The position numbers and the translations under genes are program-made. From positions 33,981 to 97,980 of the forward strand of contig CAJUMG010000008.1 of the NCBI GenBank assembly GCA_910587335.1: 64,000 bases of DNA, in the 5' to 3' direction. Positions 24,056 through 33,236 of the stretch are shown here, in pieces (the first letter of the stretch is position 1; each line of letters begins with the position of its first letter). This DNA comes from an uncultured Oscillospiraceae bacterium (GTDB taxonomy: Bacteria; Bacillota; Clostridia; Oscillospirales; Ruminococcaceae). The notes beneath the pieces were generated by a model. The model was not told the DNA's origin and searched no databases. It worked only from the letters and a program-made list of their open reading frames with translations.

Positions 24056-25411
24056 TTACCCTTCCTCCCAGCAAAGCAGGCGGTTTTTGTAAAACAGGTA
24101 GTAGGCCAATCCGGCAGCGTCCGCTAAAAGCCAGCCGATGGGTACCGACCACCAGATCCCCACGACTCCCACCGGCGGCAGGGCCGAAAGGAGATAGGCC
24201 AACGCCACCCTAGTCCCCAGGGAAATGACGGTGAGCACCACCGACATACCCGGTTTCCCCAAGGCCCGATACAGTCCATAGAACAAAAACAGACAGCCGA
24301 TTCCGTAGTAAAAGGCTCCCTCGATATGCAGATAACGGACCCCCTCCTGGACGATTGCCAGGGTTTGAGGGTCTGTTCCGTCCACAAAAAGGCCCATCAG
24401 CCCGGGAGCAAAAATCCATACCGCCGCGGACACCAAAATGCTGAAAGTCACTGTGGTGATCACCGCGCCCTTTAGTCCCGCCTGGATGCGCTGTTTTTGC
24501 TTGGCGCCATAATTTTGGGCAATAAAGGTAGAAAAGGCGTTGCCAAAATCCTGCACCGGCATATAGGCAAAAGCGTCGATCTTAACCGCTGCCGCAAACG
24601 CCGCCATGACCACCGGCCCAAAGCTGTTGACCAACCCCTGCACCAGAAGGATGCCCAGATTCATCACCGACTGTTGGACACAGGTCAGCACCGAAAAGCC
24701 GGAAATTTCCCGGATACAAGCCCGAGAAACCCGAAAATGACGCAGTCCGGCTCGGAGCTGGGGGGACCGGGTCAGGGTATACACGGCGATGCCAATGCCG
24801 GAAACATACTGGGAGATCACCGTAGCCTCCGCAGCGCCGGCAGCGCCCCGCCCGAATCCCAGCACAAACAGAAAGTCCAGCCCGATATTGAGCACGGCGG
24901 AAACCGCGAGAAAAATAAGCGGCGCCACCGAATTGCCGATGGCCCGCAGAAAGGACGCAAAATAATTGTACAAAAAAGTCGCCGCGATTCCGCAGAAAAT
25001 CACCGCCAGATACGCCCGCATTGGTCCCCACACCGGCTGGGGCACCTGAAGAAAAATTCGGATCGGGTCCAGGCACAGAAAAGCGGCAATGTTGAGCAAA
25101 ACGGTCAGCCCTGCGATGAGCGCAAAGGATGCGCAGATGCTCTCCTGTAGTCCCCTCTCATCCTGCTGGCCGAAACGAATGGAGAACACCGCGCCGCTAC
25201 CCATACAAAGTCCCAGCAAAATCGAGGTCAAAAAGGTCATGAGGGTAAAGGAGGAACCGACAGCGGCCAGGGCGTTCTGCCCCAGGTATTTCCCCACGAT
25301 CATGGTATCCGCTATATTATAGCATTGCTGGAGCAGGTTCCCCAAAATCATCGGGACGGCAAAAAGCAGCATGGTGCGCACCACCGGCCCTTTGGTCAAG
25401 TCTCTGTTCAA
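24056..25411 (-). CDS. MATE-family efflux transporter
   Basis: The 451-residue multidrug/Na+ antiporter has twelve membrane helices and the usual start NRDLTKGPVVRTMLLFAVPMILGNLLQ. I start it at TTG 25411, because AGGAGG lies 8 nt upstream and the family begins here; 16 extra upstream codons are rejected. It lies 54 nt after the hybrid kinase gene on the same strand and may be the last gene of the binding protein-kinase-MATE transcript. Confidence 0.9.
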   Translation of the reverse strand: MNRDLTKGPVVRTMLLFAVPMILGNLLQQCYNIADTMIVGKYLGQNALAAVGSSFTLMTFLTSILLGLCMGSGAVFSIRFGQQDERGLQESICASFALIAGLTVLLNIAAFLCLDPIRIFLQVPQPVWGPMRAYLAVIFCGIAATFLYNYFASFLRAIGNSVAPLIFLAVSAVLNIGLDFLFVLGFGRGAAGAAEATVISQYVSGIGIAVYTLTRSPQLRAGLRHFRVSRACIREISGFSVLTCVQQSVMNLGILLVQGLVNSFGPVVMAAFAAAVKIDAFAYMPVQDFGNAFSTFIAQNYGAKQKQRIQAGLKGAVITTVTFSILVSAAVWIFAPGLMGLFVDGTDPQTLAIVQEGVRYLHIEGAFYYGIGCLFLFYGLYRALGKPGMSVVLTVISLGTRVALAYLLSALPPVGVVGIWWSVPIGWLLADAAGLAYYLFYKNRLLCWEEG

Positions 25412-25465
25412 GTTTGGATCCTCCTGTAGCAATTGGGTCTTTCCCGGAAAGCCGGGCAAAACCTC

Positions 25466-28400
25466 TTACTTTTTGTCGCGGTGGATCACCTCGTTCAGCT
25501 TCTGATATAGCTTATCCACCTCCACCGGCTTGGATAAATGTCCATTCATGCCGCATTCCACCGACTTTTTCAAATCATCGTCAAAGGCGTTGGCCGACAT
25601 AGCCACAATGGGAATGGTGCGGCAATCCTCCCGCTCCATGCGGCGGATGGTACGGGTCGCCTCCAGGCCGTCCATCACCGGCATCATAATATCCATTAAA
25701 ATGACATCATAGGTATGGGGCGGGGTGGACCGGATTCGTTCCACAGCCTGTGAACCGTCATAAACGCATTCCACCAAGAAGCCCCGATCCTCCAAAATGG
25801 TTTGGGCAATTTCGGCGTTCAGCTCGTTATCCTCTACCACCAGGATGCGGCATCCGTCAAAGGAGAGCTCCTCCTCTTCCGTTTCCGCCTCCAGATTTTC
25901 TCCCAGCTGCAAGGGGATGGCAAAGCTAAAGGTACTGCCCTTTCCCAGGGCGCTTTCCAGCTGAATACTGCTGCCCATCAGCTGGACCAGGCGGCTGCTG
26001 ATCGAAAGGCCCAGCCCGGTGCCCTGCTGCTTAGACGGATTGATCCCGCCGGCCTGCTCGAAGGAACGGAACACCCGGCCCTGATCCTCTTCGGAGATGC
26101 CGATTCCCGTATCCTGCACCGCAAAGGAGACGACTGTCTCTCCGCCAGCTTCACGCTCCCGCACCCGCAGGGTCACCTGCCCGTTTTCCGGGGTAAACTT
26201 CACCGCATTGCCCAGCAGGTTAATCAGCACCTGGCTAATGCGCATCTGATCCGCCACAAACCAGCTGTGGGTAAGATCGACATCCCGCGAAAAGTGGATC
26301 TTCTTCGCCGCGGCCTGGGGCTCGATCAGCTCTTGGATGGTATCCAGCATTTCATAGATGGAAAAGTTCACCGGCTCCAGCTTCATCTTGCCGCTTTCGA
26401 TCTTGGACATATCCAGGATATCGTTAATCAGTCCCAGCAAATAGCTGGAGGAGGACTGAATTTTTAGCAGACAGTCTGTCATCCGCTCCTGGCTCTGGTT
26501 CTGCTGAAGGGCGATCGCCGTCATGCCGATAATGCCGTTCATGGGAGTGCGGATCTCGTGGCTCATGCGGGACAGAAAATCCGACTTAGCCTTGCTGGCG
26601 ATATCGTGCTGTTGTTGGTTTAGCTGACCCTGAATGACCCGTCCCAGCTCCGCCAGAATCTGGTGCTCCTCTGCATTTTCCAAAAGCTGCCGCGGCATGC
26701 CGACAATGCAAAGGTTGCCCATATAGCTTCCACTATCGTACATCGGCAGCACTGCGCCGTATTGACCGGGCGATACCCCCAAGAAGCATGGCAGCAGCTC
26801 TCCGGCACTATCCTCAGAAGAAAAATACCGCACCTCCTCTTGCCCCAGCCACTGGCAGAAGCGCTCTTTATCCTCTTCTTTATACGGTCTTACACTTTCG
26901 GCAGCCTCTTTCTTCTCCCAGCTCCACTGATATTCCAGATAATTACTGTGGAAATCCGCCCGCAATACCGAGACCATTACCTGATCGGCCCGATAGAACC
27001 GGCCGATTTTCCGGATCATCAGTGTCATCTGGGCGGGGAAGTTATCTCCCTTTCCGAACAGGTTCAGCGCCAGCGACACCAGGCCCACATCTTCGCTATA
27101 GTCGAGCGAATTGATCTCCCGTCCTTGCAGCATGGGCAGGGAACCGCGTTTTTCCGCCGGCAGATCCTCATAAAAAGCATACCGTTGGGCAGAGCTTGCC
27201 GCCTGTTGAGCGACCTCCGCCATACAGATCAGCTTTTCGTCGCTTTGGTCCTGCCCGGCCAGAACAAGCCCCGCCCGCGCCCAGACATTGAACAGATCCC
27301 CCGCAAAGCTGGCGGCGATTTGGTCTAAAAGCTTCCCAATCCATTTTTCCGCCTGCTGCCGGGACTGCCCCTCCAGCCAGAACACAAACTCGTCGCCATC
27401 CAGGCGAAACGCCAGCAGCTGCCGGCCGGTATCCGCGGCAAAGGTCCGGCTGCTGGTGCGGATCAGCTCGCCGATCTCCTCTAAAATCATATCGCTAAAA
27501 ACAATGCCATTTTTTTCATTGGTTTCTTTTAACCATCCCAAAAACAGATGGACCATTACCCCCTCGGGGCGGGCGCTACGGCATTTCAAAAGCTGACGCA
27601 TACCGGCGCTGAAAACCGGAAGGCCAGTCACCCCATCGGTGCTGTTTTTCCGCCGCTGCTGAGCCTCTTTCTCCTTCTGCTGATGGATGTCGCGGATGCT
27701 TCCCACCAGCTTCCAGCGGCGGCCATCCGTATCGTAAATCGCCCGGCCGGAGAGCGCCACCCACCGGAACTGTTCTTCCCCAGGCCAGCGCATCCGAAAC
27801 TCCACATAAGGGTTATCGGAGGTTTCCTGCATCGCGGTTACGGCAGCCTCCCGGTCCGCCTCGTAGATATATTCGGGATTGATTAAGCCGCTGGCGCTTT
27901 TAGGACTTTTCCACTGTCCGTCCATGGTTTTATGGTTTACAAGGTCCAGCATCTGGTTTTGAATATCATAGGAAAAAAAGATATCTTTAGAGGACTCCAG
28001 CGCCACCTTATACCGCTCTTTTTCCTCTAACAGAATATTCTCCGCCTGCTTTTGCTGCTGGGTCAGGTCGTTTACCACATCATACAGCGCGTCGATCTCC
28101 AAAATATTAGAGGTTTCGAACGCCTGAAGGCCCGCGCTTCCCTCGCTGATACAGCGCATGAGCTGCTGAACCGGGCGGGTGATATACCGCACCAGGAAAT
28201 AAATCCCGAACACGCCGAATGTAAGGCCGATGAGGATGGCGACCACCATCCAGATATACAGCTGGCGGCTCATGCCAAAAAGATCGTCTTCGGTCTTTAA
28301 GCCCAAAAGCGCCCACTGGGTGTTTTCATAGGGCACATTGTTGCCATATAGCTTTAGCGGGCAGACGACGGCATAAATTTTCTGCCGATCCAGGCGAACA

Positions 28401-29386
28401 TCCTGAACCAAGGAAAAATTTTCACCGTCGGCGTCCTGTAAAAAAATTTGTCCGCCTTTCGAGTGGGTTAGGTTGTAAAGGACCCCTTTTCCCAAAAGAG
28501 GGGTATAGCTGCCATCGCTCTGCTGGACAGCCAGCATATATCCGGACTGCTGAGAATCGTTTAACTCCTCTGCCGGGAAATATTCACTCAGCTTTTTGCT
28601 GGAGATTTCCACCCCCAGCACCCCATAGACCTTGCCATCGTACCGCAGCGGGACCGAATAGGTGATCATTTCGTGGGAATCCTCGGTCTGCTTTTCTAAC
28701 GAAAACGGCACAGACCAATAGCCCAGGTGGTCGATGTCCGCGTCGGCATAATCGATTCCGGCCTGCCAGGGCTCATAAAAATAGTCGTCGGAAGGATTCT
28801 GGCCCTGGCCATCCATATGAAATCGGGTGGTCCAATGGGTATCTAAAGGAATGTTCCACTCCCGGGACAGATGCTTGCCGCCCCGTTCCAACAAAAGATC
28901 AGTATAGTTGACCGGACTTGTATCCGGGTCCGAATCCCGAATAAAAAAGCCGTCAAAATCCGCGGCGGACCGCATATTTTCCCCGGTCAGAATGATGAAA
29001 ATGCCGGTGGTGGAATTGTTCTGCAAAAGATCCAGGCAATTGGGAAAAAACCGTTTCAGCAGCTGTTCTCTTTGCTTGTCTGAACCGAGAAGCTCCTCGA
29101 GCTGGGCGCCCTGTTCCAGTAAAAGCTGCCGCAGAACATCATTTAAAAGCGCTTCCTGCTCACAGACGGCGGCCCAACGCTGGTTCATATCATTTTGCAG
29201 GATCACCCTTCGATTTTCCACCAGCCGAACCGCCAGACCGCTGGAATACTCCTCCAGCGTTTTCGCCGTTTTTCTAACCACCAGGGTGCCGATGGTGATA
29301 ATGCTCTGCACCAGCATAATCGCGATTAGCGGAAACAAAAACATCCGGAAAATGGTTGTCTTTTTTCTTCTGCGCTTTTCTTCCAT
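25466..29386 (-). CDS. hybrid sensor histidine kinase with Cache, PAS, GGDEF-like and REC domains
   Basis: The 1306-residue membrane kinase runs in this order: TM1 (14-38), extracellular double-Cache-like sensor (40-375), TM2 (377-400), HAMP (400-450), PAS (455-570), and a diguanylate-cyclase-like domain (580-700) with RLDGDEF instead of RxGGDEF. A GAF-like region follows (755-900), then HisKA with His943 in MSHEIRTP, HATPase with Asn1060 and GTGLGLSIS (1045-1160), and REC with Asp1232. Phosphotransfer probably goes to an unlinked HPt protein. The gene starts 8 nt after the solute-binding lipoprotein gene, so the lipoprotein probably presents ligand to this sensor. The ribosome site is weak (AGGGA), consistent with coupling. 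Confidence 0.9.
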   Translation of the reverse strand: MEEKRRRKKTTIFRMFLFPLIAIMLVQSIITIGTLVVRKTAKTLEEYSSGLAVRLVENRRVILQNDMNQRWAAVCEQEALLNDVLRQLLLEQGAQLEELLGSDKQREQLLKRFFPNCLDLLQNNSTTGIFIILTGENMRSAADFDGFFIRDSDPDTSPVNYTDLLLERGGKHLSREWNIPLDTHWTTRFHMDGQGQNPSDDYFYEPWQAGIDYADADIDHLGYWSVPFSLEKQTEDSHEMITYSVPLRYDGKVYGVLGVEISSKKLSEYFPAEELNDSQQSGYMLAVQQSDGSYTPLLGKGVLYNLTHSKGGQIFLQDADGENFSLVQDVRLDRQKIYAVVCPLKLYGNNVPYENTQWALLGLKTEDDLFGMSRQLYIWMVVAILIGLTFGVFGIYFLVRYITRPVQQLMRCISEGSAGLQAFETSNILEIDALYDVVNDLTQQQKQAENILLEEKERYKVALESSKDIFFSYDIQNQMLDLVNHKTMDGQWKSPKSASGLINPEYIYEADREAAVTAMQETSDNPYVEFRMRWPGEEQFRWVALSGRAIYDTDGRRWKLVGSIRDIHQQKEKEAQQRRKNSTDGVTGLPVFSAGMRQLLKCRSARPEGVMVHLFLGWLKETNEKNGIVFSDMILEEIGELIRTSSRTFAADTGRQLLAFRLDGDEFVFWLEGQSRQQAEKWIGKLLDQIAASFAGDLFNVWARAGLVLAGQDQSDEKLICMAEVAQQAASSAQRYAFYEDLPAEKRGSLPMLQGREINSLDYSEDVGLVSLALNLFGKGDNFPAQMTLMIRKIGRFYRADQVMVSVLRADFHSNYLEYQWSWEKKEAAESVRPYKEEDKERFCQWLGQEEVRYFSSEDSAGELLPCFLGVSPGQYGAVLPMYDSGSYMGNLCIVGMPRQLLENAEEHQILAELGRVIQGQLNQQQHDIASKAKSDFLSRMSHEIRTPMNGIIGMTAIALQQNQSQERMTDCLLKIQSSSSYLLGLINDILDMSKIESGKMKLEPVNFSIYEMLDTIQELIEPQAAAKKIHFSRDVDLTHSWFVADQMRISQVLINLLGNAVKFTPENGQVTLRVREREAGGETVVSFAVQDTGIGISEEDQGRVFRSFEQAGGINPSKQQGTGLGLSISSRLVQLMGSSIQLESALGKGSTFSFAIPLQLGENLEAETEEEELSFDGCRILVVEDNELNAEIAQTILEDRGFLVECVYDGSQAVERIRSTPPHTYDVILMDIMMPVMDGLEATRTIRRMEREDCRTIPIVAMSANAFDDDLKKSVECGMNGHLSKPVEVDKLYQKLNEVIHRDKK

Positions 29387-29394
29387 TTTAATCC

Positions 29395-30849
29395 CTACTT
29401 CTCTACCGCTTCTGTCAATGCGCGGCAGAAGGAATCATACCAATCTTTAAAAGCTTCCCGGGTGACATAAGAGGCGCTGGCCTCTTCCAAGGTTTTGCCC
29501 TGCGCTATCTGCTCCAAAATCGCGGCGCGGTCCTGAGCGGCCTTGTCCGCCAGATGATATTCCAGCACCTTTCGGGCGGCAGAGCCGTTTTTAAAGCTTT
29601 TATTTGTGTATAATGTCAGACTGTCCAATTCCTCAAAAATCGTGGTCAGACAGTCGTAGGTCTTGGGCGCCACGGTCAGTTCACACTCGGCGATAACCCG
29701 GTCCAGCGTTTGGGTGTTGTTCGCCTCTTTTAACACCGGCAGATATCCGGCCACACAGCCAAACTGTAGATTATTTTCCGCCTGGGTAAACCATTTTAAG
29801 AATTCCACCGCCGCATATTCATGCTTCTGGTCTGATTTGCTGACCACCATACCAGCGCCCTGCTGCACCGCGTAGTGAGAGCCGCCCTCGAACACCGGCG
29901 CGGGCAGAACGATGTATTCGATGGGGTAGCTGCTGTCCTCCATCTCCACCTGGCTGGGAAAGTACATGGCAGAGGAGGTCGAGCCGGTATAGGCCAGCAG
30001 CTCTCCGGTTTTTACATCGTCAGAACGGAAGGAGCCATACGCTCCAAAGTAGCCTTTGACCATTGGGACATAATAGTTTTCCCAAAGGCGGTACAGCTGC
30101 TCTTCCGGCAGATTCAGGGTTACCTGATCGTTTTTCACCTGGAAAATTTCTGTCCCCAGCTGCTGCATACCGATGATAAAATAATTGGCCACCGCGTCCC
30201 GCCCATAAAAGGCCCGGCCGTCCCCTTCCACATCGGGAGTCTGGCTATCGGTCCATTCATAGTAGGCTTTGGCGACAGCGACAATCCCTTCCACCGTCCG
30301 AAGCTCCTCTAAAGAAGCGCCGGTAGCCTGGGAAAATGCCTCCCAGTCGGTTTTATTCATCATCATAATCTCGGTGGATTTAGCGGTGGGGAAGATACGC
30401 AGAGATCCGTCGGAGGCGATCCGCCCTTCCTCGATATAGGAATCGACGTATTTTTCCAGCTCCTCGGCACTCATATAATCGGACAGATTGGCCAGCGCCC
30501 CTGCCAGCTCTACCTCATAAGCGGTATCCGCATAGGAAGAAAAGATGTCGGGCATTGCGTCCGCCCCCACCTTGCCGCTGATTGAATCCCGCACAGCTGC
30601 TTCCAAATCGGATACCGAGCCCTGGCTGTAGCTCTGCACAAAAATGCCTTTTTCCCGGCCTACCGTATCGTTAAACTCCTCGACCAGCGCATCGAACGCG
30701 ACCTGCTGGGAACCGTTATAGTAGTGCCACACGGTCAGTGACACGGGGTTTCCCGGGTCCAGAGGGCTTTTGGGGGCACAGCCGCTAAAAACAAGCGCAA
30801 AAGCCACAGCAAGGCACAGATACCGGATCACTTTGCCTATTTTTTTCAT
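29395..30849 (-). CDS. extracellular solute-binding lipoprotein (ABC family 1 type), orphan
   Basis: The 484-residue lipoprotein has a signal sequence ending FSGC (Cys24) and a sugar-type binding-protein fold: SLTVWHYYNGSQQVAFDALVEEFN at the start, then the PDIFSSYADTAYEVELAGAL and FPTAKSTEIMMMNK segments. No ABC permease or ATPase gene is adjacent. Instead it is followed by the hybrid kinase 8 nt downstream, which points to a sensing rather than an uptake role. The ATG at 30849 is chosen for its AGAGGA site and signal peptide; an in-frame ATG at 30873 adds eight codons. Promoter at 31001-31029. Confidence 0.88.
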   Translation of the reverse strand: MKKIGKVIRYLCLAVAFALVFSGCAPKSPLDPGNPVSLTVWHYYNGSQQVAFDALVEEFNDTVGREKGIFVQSYSQGSVSDLEAAVRDSISGKVGADAMPDIFSSYADTAYEVELAGALANLSDYMSAEELEKYVDSYIEEGRIASDGSLRIFPTAKSTEIMMMNKTDWEAFSQATGASLEELRTVEGIVAVAKAYYEWTDSQTPDVEGDGRAFYGRDAVANYFIIGMQQLGTEIFQVKNDQVTLNLPEEQLYRLWENYYVPMVKGYFGAYGSFRSDDVKTGELLAYTGSTSSAMYFPSQVEMEDSSYPIEYIVLPAPVFEGGSHYAVQQGAGMVVSKSDQKHEYAAVEFLKWFTQAENNLQFGCVAGYLPVLKEANNTQTLDRVIAECELTVAPKTYDCLTTIFEELDSLTLYTNKSFKNGSAARKVLEYHLADKAAQDRAAILEQIAQGKTLEEASASYVTREAFKDWYDSFCRALTEAVEK

Positions 30850-30955
30850 ATGTATTCCTCTCTCCTTTCTCATCGGTCACAGATTGTTTTCCGTCTTCAA
30901 AAAGTACAGGGAAAGCGGCTGAACAGGCGCCTTTCTCGCCCGCAGAAAAAAATTT

Positions 30956-31029
30956 CGCACGTCTATCGCCTTTTTCAGACGTGCAAAAATGGTTGCTTGC
31001 ATTATAACATATGCCCCCGTGATTTTCAA
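30956..31029 (-). promoter_or_regulatory. promoter and leader hairpin of the binding protein-kinase operon
   Basis: On the minus strand: -35 TTGAAA (31029-31024), 17-nt spacer, -10 TATAAT (31006-31001). About 10 nt after the expected start, an 8-bp stem GCACGTCT/AGACGTGC (30984-30957) is followed by GAAATTTTTTT. This looks like an early intrinsic terminator inside a 145-nt leader, so attenuation is possible. Confidence 0.65.
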
Positions 31030-31191
31030 CAAAATGGGCACTGTTTTATCCAATTTTATCCACCCCTCAAATTCGATCAGTCCAAATTTCTCTGGAAGGG
31101 ATAACTGCGGCCTTTGCTTTAAAAGGGTCCGCGGCGGGGAATATGGGCATTTTTCTCACCGGCACAAGGGCTTTAGCGGTCAACATCCTTC

Positions 31192-31307
31192 CAAAAAAAG
31201 GAAAAGGCCCCTCACGGTGAGGAGCCAAAGGGAGAAGATCGCTTCATATAAAAAGCGGCCGTACTGGCGGTAGCGGTTGCCACAAAATATCGGTCCAGTA
31301 CGGCTGC
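31192..31307 (-). terminator. two terminators downstream of the chemoreceptor gene
   Basis: Stem 1: GCGGCCGTACTGG/CCAGTACGGCTGC (31255-31267 with 31295-31307), minus-strand T run at 31254-31250. Stem 2: GGCCCCTCA/TGAGGAGCC (31206-31226), then a T-rich tract to 31192. A further inverted repeat, AGCGCATCTT/AAGATGCGCT (31320-31329 with 31401-31410), brackets the 3' untranslated region. The rest of 30850-31417 holds no gene that I can support. Confidence 0.7.
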
Positions 31308-31417
31308 AATCTATTAAGGAGCGCATCTTTTATACTCTTGCAGCAGCAAAACAAAAATGCTCTTGTCTATTGGGAGAATCCTTCTGCGTCTTTCTCACAG
31401 AAGATGCGCTAAAATTT

Positions 31418-33205
31418 TTAGTATTTATCCGTATACACAGCGTCAGCAGCCATATCCTCAGAGTAGGTAACAGGCGCTGCCGCATAGGCATAGTCTTCTG
31501 TCTGGCGAAGTTTAAAGCGGCCCACCAGATTTTTGATCGTGGCAGCTTGACTGGCAAGCTCCTCACTGGCCGCGGCAGATTCTTCGCTTGTCGCAGAGTT
31601 TGTCTGCACCACCGAGGAAAGCTGGTCAATGCTTCCGGTCACCTGCTGGATAGAGTCGGTTTGCACCTCAACACCCTGGGTAACTACATCCACCCGCTTT
31701 ACAACCTCATCCGTCAAGCTCTTGCATTCAATCAAAGCCTGAGTGACCTGTTCAACAATATCGTTCCCATCCTTGACCGAACGGATGGCGCTGTCGATCA
31801 GCTCCTTTGTGGCTTTGGCAGATTCATCCGATTTGCCCGCCAGGCTGCGCACCTCGCTTGCTACTACTGCAAAGCCCTTTCCGGCAGCGCCGGCGCGGGC
31901 GGCCTCCACCGCGGCGTTTAAGGCCAGAATGTTCGTCTGGAACGCTATATCCTCGATGGTCTTGATGATCTTGCCCATCTCTTCGGAAGAATGGGCAATC
32001 TTGTTCATCGCCTGATTCAAAACGTCCACCTGCTGATTCATCTTTTCTACCTGCGCGCCTGCCGCCTGAACGCTGTTTTTCGCATCTTTGGCGGCAAGAT
32101 CGGTCTGCTGAGATGCCTGGGAAATATTCGTGATGGTTGCGGTCAATTCCTGTAGTGTACTGGCCTGCTCGGTCGCACCCTGCGCCAGGGACTGCGCGCC
32201 GGTGGATACCTGATCCGCGCCAGAGGAAACCTGGTCTGTCCCTTGGGCGATCTGCGAGAGCGCATCGCTGAGCTGGCGGTTGATACCCCGGACCGATTCG
32301 ATGACACTGGTTAGCTCTCCAACATACTTGTCAGAAGCTCTGCTGGAAATGTTAAAATTGCCTTGGGCCATAGCATTCAGCAGAAAATCAATATCTCCTA
32401 TTACGGCTCCCAAAATATCCTGGCTGGCCCGAAGTGCGTCGCACATCTCACCCAATTCATTTTTGCTTTCATATGTAACCGGAATTTTCAGGTTTCCTTC
32501 GCTAAAGCCCACCAACGCCTTGCGCACCTCTTCCGTAGGCTTTGTGATAGATTTGATGAGAACGCTTACGAACGAAATGACGAAAACAGTAACGACAGCC
32601 ACTGCAATCCCCATGGCAATGATGGTGAGAATGATGGAACGCTCAATCCGGGCTCTTTCGTCCGCCATACCTTGTATAAGGTAGGAGTCCAAGGCCGTAG
32701 CCGCATCAGCCATTACATTTTGTAGCGGCGTATCGGTGGTGTAAATAAACTCCTTGGCCTGTTCCAGATATTGCTCATTTCCTGTGGAACGGTATTGTCT
32801 GTATAGCCCAATCAGCATTGGCGCGTTGGACGACCAATTCTGAACGCTCTCCTTGTATGTATAAAACAAGTTCTTTTCTAGTTGGGAAGGAAAGTTTTTC
32901 TCTATATCCGCCAGATATTCTTCCAGCTTTACCAAATGATCTTCAGCGGTGGCAATCAGTCCGTCATTGGCTTCACTGTCCGGTATTAGCAAGGCGTCCC
33001 GAATGTTACGGCCAGGAATCAGCGAGCTAACACGGCAGTACAAAATGTCCTCATTCACCCGGACATCCTCTTCCAGCAGCAATTCATACTCATTTCGCAT
33101 ATTTATCAGCATACCAAGATTGATAAGAATTATTATAGCAGCAAGGATGATAACCATCGCAAAACCCAGTATCAAACTTTTCTTGATTTTCATGTTTTTT
33201 AACAT
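31418..33205 (-). CDS. methyl-accepting chemotaxis protein
   Basis: The 595-residue chemoreceptor has a first membrane helix at about 11-33, a four-helix-bundle-type extracellular domain, a second helix at about 192-215, HAMP, and a cytoplasmic signalling domain. The hairpin tip reads EDIAFQTNILALNAAVEAARAG, the universal MCP signature. The end (EDYAYAAAPVTYSEDMAADAV) has no NWETF-like CheR tether. Start 33205 has AAGGAG 8 nt upstream. It lies 31 nt after the EAL gene and is probably co-transcribed, linking chemotaxis to c-di-GMP. Confidence 0.93.
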   Translation of the reverse strand: MLKNMKIKKSLILGFAMVIILAAIIILINLGMLINMRNEYELLLEEDVRVNEDILYCRVSSLIPGRNIRDALLIPDSEANDGLIATAEDHLVKLEEYLADIEKNFPSQLEKNLFYTYKESVQNWSSNAPMLIGLYRQYRSTGNEQYLEQAKEFIYTTDTPLQNVMADAATALDSYLIQGMADERARIERSIILTIIAMGIAVAVVTVFVISFVSVLIKSITKPTEEVRKALVGFSEGNLKIPVTYESKNELGEMCDALRASQDILGAVIGDIDFLLNAMAQGNFNISSRASDKYVGELTSVIESVRGINRQLSDALSQIAQGTDQVSSGADQVSTGAQSLAQGATEQASTLQELTATITNISQASQQTDLAAKDAKNSVQAAGAQVEKMNQQVDVLNQAMNKIAHSSEEMGKIIKTIEDIAFQTNILALNAAVEAARAGAAGKGFAVVASEVRSLAGKSDESAKATKELIDSAIRSVKDGNDIVEQVTQALIECKSLTDEVVKRVDVVTQGVEVQTDSIQQVTGSIDQLSSVVQTNSATSEESAAASEELASQAATIKNLVGRFKLRQTEDYAYAAAPVTYSEDMAADAVYTDKY

Positions 33206-33236
33206 CGCTCATGCTCCTTTTCGCAAATTCAATATC

